DNA of 7,286 nucleotides. It comes from an uncultured Cytophagaceae bacterium (GTDB lineage: Bacteria > Bacteroidota > Bacteroidia > Cytophagales > Microscillaceae). The stretch is taken from positions 1-7,286 of the forward strand of contig CALDJV010000541.1 of NCBI GenBank assembly GCA_937899305.1, given 5' to 3'. Positions within the stretch are counted from its first letter, which is position 1. Each line of letters begins with the position of its first letter. A model generated the notes under the pieces. That model had not been told where the DNA came from and made no database searches. It was given only the letters and a program-made list of their open reading frames with translations. Shown here piece after piece: positions 5,565 to 7,286 of the stretch. The position numbers and the translations under genes were made by a program.

Positions 5565-7286
5565 TTAGAAACCAATTTTTACACCGAAAGTAAATACTCT
5601 TGGTGGTGGGTAGTCAAACGAGTTGATGTTGTTTGAATCCTCAGGATCTAAACCATATAGACTTGTCCAAGTAAATAAGTTTTGCCCAACAAAGAATATG
5701 CTGGCATATCTTAGTTTGGTTGATCTCAACCAACGGCCAGGCAAAGCATAAGAAAAACGAACAGTACGAAGGCGAGCATAAGCCCCATTTTCCAGGTCAC
5801 GGCTACTGAAGTTACGAAGAACTCCAATTCTAGGTACGTCAGTGATTTGTCCTTCGGTAGTCCAGGCACTCAACATAGACTGATCTTGGTTGGCAATACC
5901 AGCAAAGCTGGTATTGGTTACAAAGAAAATTGGGTTGTTGAACAACTGGTGTCCGTAAGCAAATGTAACAAAGGCTGACAAAGAGAAAGTACCAATTGTT
6001 TCGTTTTTGTAGGTAAATTCGTTGGTAATACCACCAAATCTTGGAGGCTCAGCAGGAGCAAAAGCTACTTGAGCATCACTTGGGAAGTTGTTGGTCAAGT
6101 TTCCGTTCGCATCATAGTATAGTGCGTCTCCAGTAGAAGGATCTACTCCTCCCCATCGTACTACATACTGAGAAGTTGCAGGCAATCCTTCGCGGTTGAT
6201 ACTGGTACCAGTTATAAATTCCTCAGCAACTCCTAAATCTTCAATCACGTTGGTGTTAGCAGTGAAGTTTCCACGTACACTCCAAGTAAATCCAGCGTAT
6301 TTTATTGGGTACACTTCTAAAGAAAACTCAACACCTGAATTACGCATCGTACCTGCGTTACTTGACTGAGTAGCAAAACCAGTAGTTCTAGATAACTGTA
6401 CTGGCAAGAACAAGTCTTTTGTCAAGTTGTTATAATATTCTACGGTACCATTGATACGACCTTTCCATAGAGAGAAGTCTAAACCAATATTAGCCATTGT
6501 AGTGGTTTCCCATCTAAGGTTTCGGTCAGGCAAACTAGTAGGAGCAATCGCTTGGTTACCATTGTAAGTAAAAGAACCATAAGATGCTACATAGTCAAAG
6601 TTTCCAATGTTTTGGTTACCCGTGGTTCCATAGCTACCTCTCAATTTCAAGGTATCAATGATACTGATGCCTTTCATGAAGTTTTCTTCGTTGATGTTCC
6701 AAGTAGCACCTACTGAGTAGAAGTTACCCCATCGGCTATCGAAACCGAAACGGCTAGAAGCATCACGACGGAAACTTGCCGAAATCCCGTATTTGTTGTC
6801 ATACAAGTAGTTGGCAAAAGCAAACCATCCGATCAAAGCATTGTCATTGTTTCCACCATTGATGTTGTGGATCGCTTGTCCTTGGTCAGCTGCCGCAGGA
6901 GTATTAGGCAATCTATTCAATGAATATCCAGTAAATCCGTGGCTTTGAGCATTTTCATCAATCAACTCGTTACCAATGGTAGCGAATACGCGGTGTTTCT
7001 CACCAATGATCTTGCTATAAGAAAGCGTAGTTGTACCGATAATGGTCGTGTTGGTTCCAGTTGAACGACTCAAAGTACCACCTGTACCTATTGCAGCACC
7101 TTGTCCTTGAGGAGACTCAGGATCTTCTCGACGTCGGTTAGTACCTGAGTTAAAGTTGGCTCCCCAAGAAGTACGTATTCTGAAATCTTTCAAGAATTTA
7201 GCCTCCAAGTAAATGTTACCCAATACTCGGTAGTTAAGGTTACTGTTCTCAGTTCCTTCTACAACTCTTCTTGGGTTGGCTGAGTT
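5565..7286 (-). CDS. SusC/RagA-family TonB-dependent outer-membrane receptor, C-terminal part
   Basis: The frame is open from the right edge to a TAA at 5565-5567, giving 573 residues of a beta-barrel transporter. The true start is outside the window: the TTG at 7221-7223 is an internal Leu codon, because 21 further in-frame codons upstream (NSANPRRVVEG, then NYRVLGNIYLEAKFL) continue the family pattern. SusC landmarks are FLKDFRIRTSWGANFN near the visible N-terminus, FRRDASSRFG, WGNFYSVGATWNINEENFMKG, LKLRGSYGTTGNQNIGNFDY, NLRWETTTMANIGLDFSLWK, NAGTMRNSGVEFSLEVYPIK, and an ending PPPRVFTFGVKIGF with a terminal Phe suited to barrel assembly. SusC proteins usually have about 1000 residues, so roughly 400 are missing here: the signal peptide, the carboxypeptidase-regulatory-like domain and the TonB plug. 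Paired with the SusD gene 28 nt downstream, it should import ligand across the outer membrane using TonB energy. The substrate cannot be read from this part. Confidence 0.95.
   Translation of the reverse strand, partial: NSANPRRVVEGTENSNLNYRVLGNIYLEAKFLKDFRIRTSWGANFNSGTNRRREDPESPQGQGAAIGTGGTLSRSTGTNTTIIGTTTLSYSKIIGEKHRVFATIGNELIDENAQSHGFTGYSLNRLPNTPAAADQGQAIHNINGGNNDNALIGWFAFANYLYDNKYGISASFRRDASSRFGFDSRWGNFYSVGATWNINEENFMKGISIIDTLKLRGSYGTTGNQNIGNFDYVASYGSFTYNGNQAIAPTSLPDRNLRWETTTMANIGLDFSLWKGRINGTVEYYNNLTKDLFLPVQLSRTTGFATQSSNAGTMRNSGVEFSLEVYPIKYAGFTWSVRGNFTANTNVIEDLGVAEEFITGTSINREGLPATSQYVVRWGGVDPSTGDALYYDANGNLTNNFPSDAQVAFAPAEPPRFGGITNEFTYKNETIGTFSLSAFVTFAYGHQLFNNPIFFVTNTSFAGIANQDQSMLSAWTTEGQITDVPRIGVLRNFSSRDLENGAYARLRTVRFSYALPGRWLRSTKLRYASIFFVGQNLFTWTSLYGLDPEDSNNINSFDYPPPRVFTFGVKIGF

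Noticed and set aside
4150..6985. Repeated CCAATGG-type words across the SusD and SusC genes.
   Set aside because: They arise from recurring Ile-Gly and Ala-Ile-Gly type codon combinations read on the opposite strand. Spacing is irregular and there is no conserved flank.
7221..7223. TTG as a possible start codon giving a 552-residue SusC-like protein.
   Set aside because: The frame stays open for 21 more codons to the window edge and those codons match the SusC pattern, so this TTG is an internal Leu codon.

Overview
The window looks like chromosomal DNA from a member of the Bacteroidota. A free-living Cytophagales-type bacterium is plausible, but genus cannot be fixed from sequence alone. 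The evidence is a SusC/SusD outer-membrane uptake pair, Bacteroidota-style lipoprotein signal peptides, a type IX secretion (T9SS) C-terminal sorting domain, AT-rich gene leaders without Shine-Dalgarno sequences, and moderate-to-low GC.

Layout. (a) Positions 1-156, + strand: the last 51 codons of an unidentified membrane protein, cut by the window edge. (b) Positions 162-201: a hairpin flanked by A- and T-tracts, which can terminate both converging genes. (c) Positions 221-2587, - strand: a complete secreted serine protease. It has a signal peptide, a pro-region, a lysyl-endopeptidase-like S1 catalytic domain, two beta-sandwich-like modules and a T9SS type A sorting tail. (d) Positions 2588-3028: a non-coding gap with no recognisable gene. 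(e) Positions 3029-5564 and on to the right edge, - strand: a SusC-like TonB-dependent receptor (C-terminal 573 residues only), a SusD-like lipoprotein 28 nt downstream, then a third lipoprotein with a Calx-beta-like domain, closed by a strong intrinsic terminator. A long imperfect hairpin lies between the SusD gene and the third gene.

Working together. SusC and SusD should form a lidded nutrient importer in the outer membrane, powered by TonB. The third lipoprotein sits where SusE/F-type surface ligand-binding accessory proteins usually sit. No polysaccharide-degrading enzyme is visible. The next gene downstream is a secreted protease, so a peptide or protein substrate (as in RagAB) is a reasonable but unproven idea. 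The terminator at 3029-3058 argues that the protease is a separate transcription unit.

No CRISPR array, tRNA, rRNA, insertion sequence or phage gene was seen. Most of the window is ordinary Bacteroidota content. The points most worth a second look are the altered S1 pocket of the protease, the 66-nt hairpin between the SusD gene and the lipoprotein gene, and the composition of the third lipoprotein.
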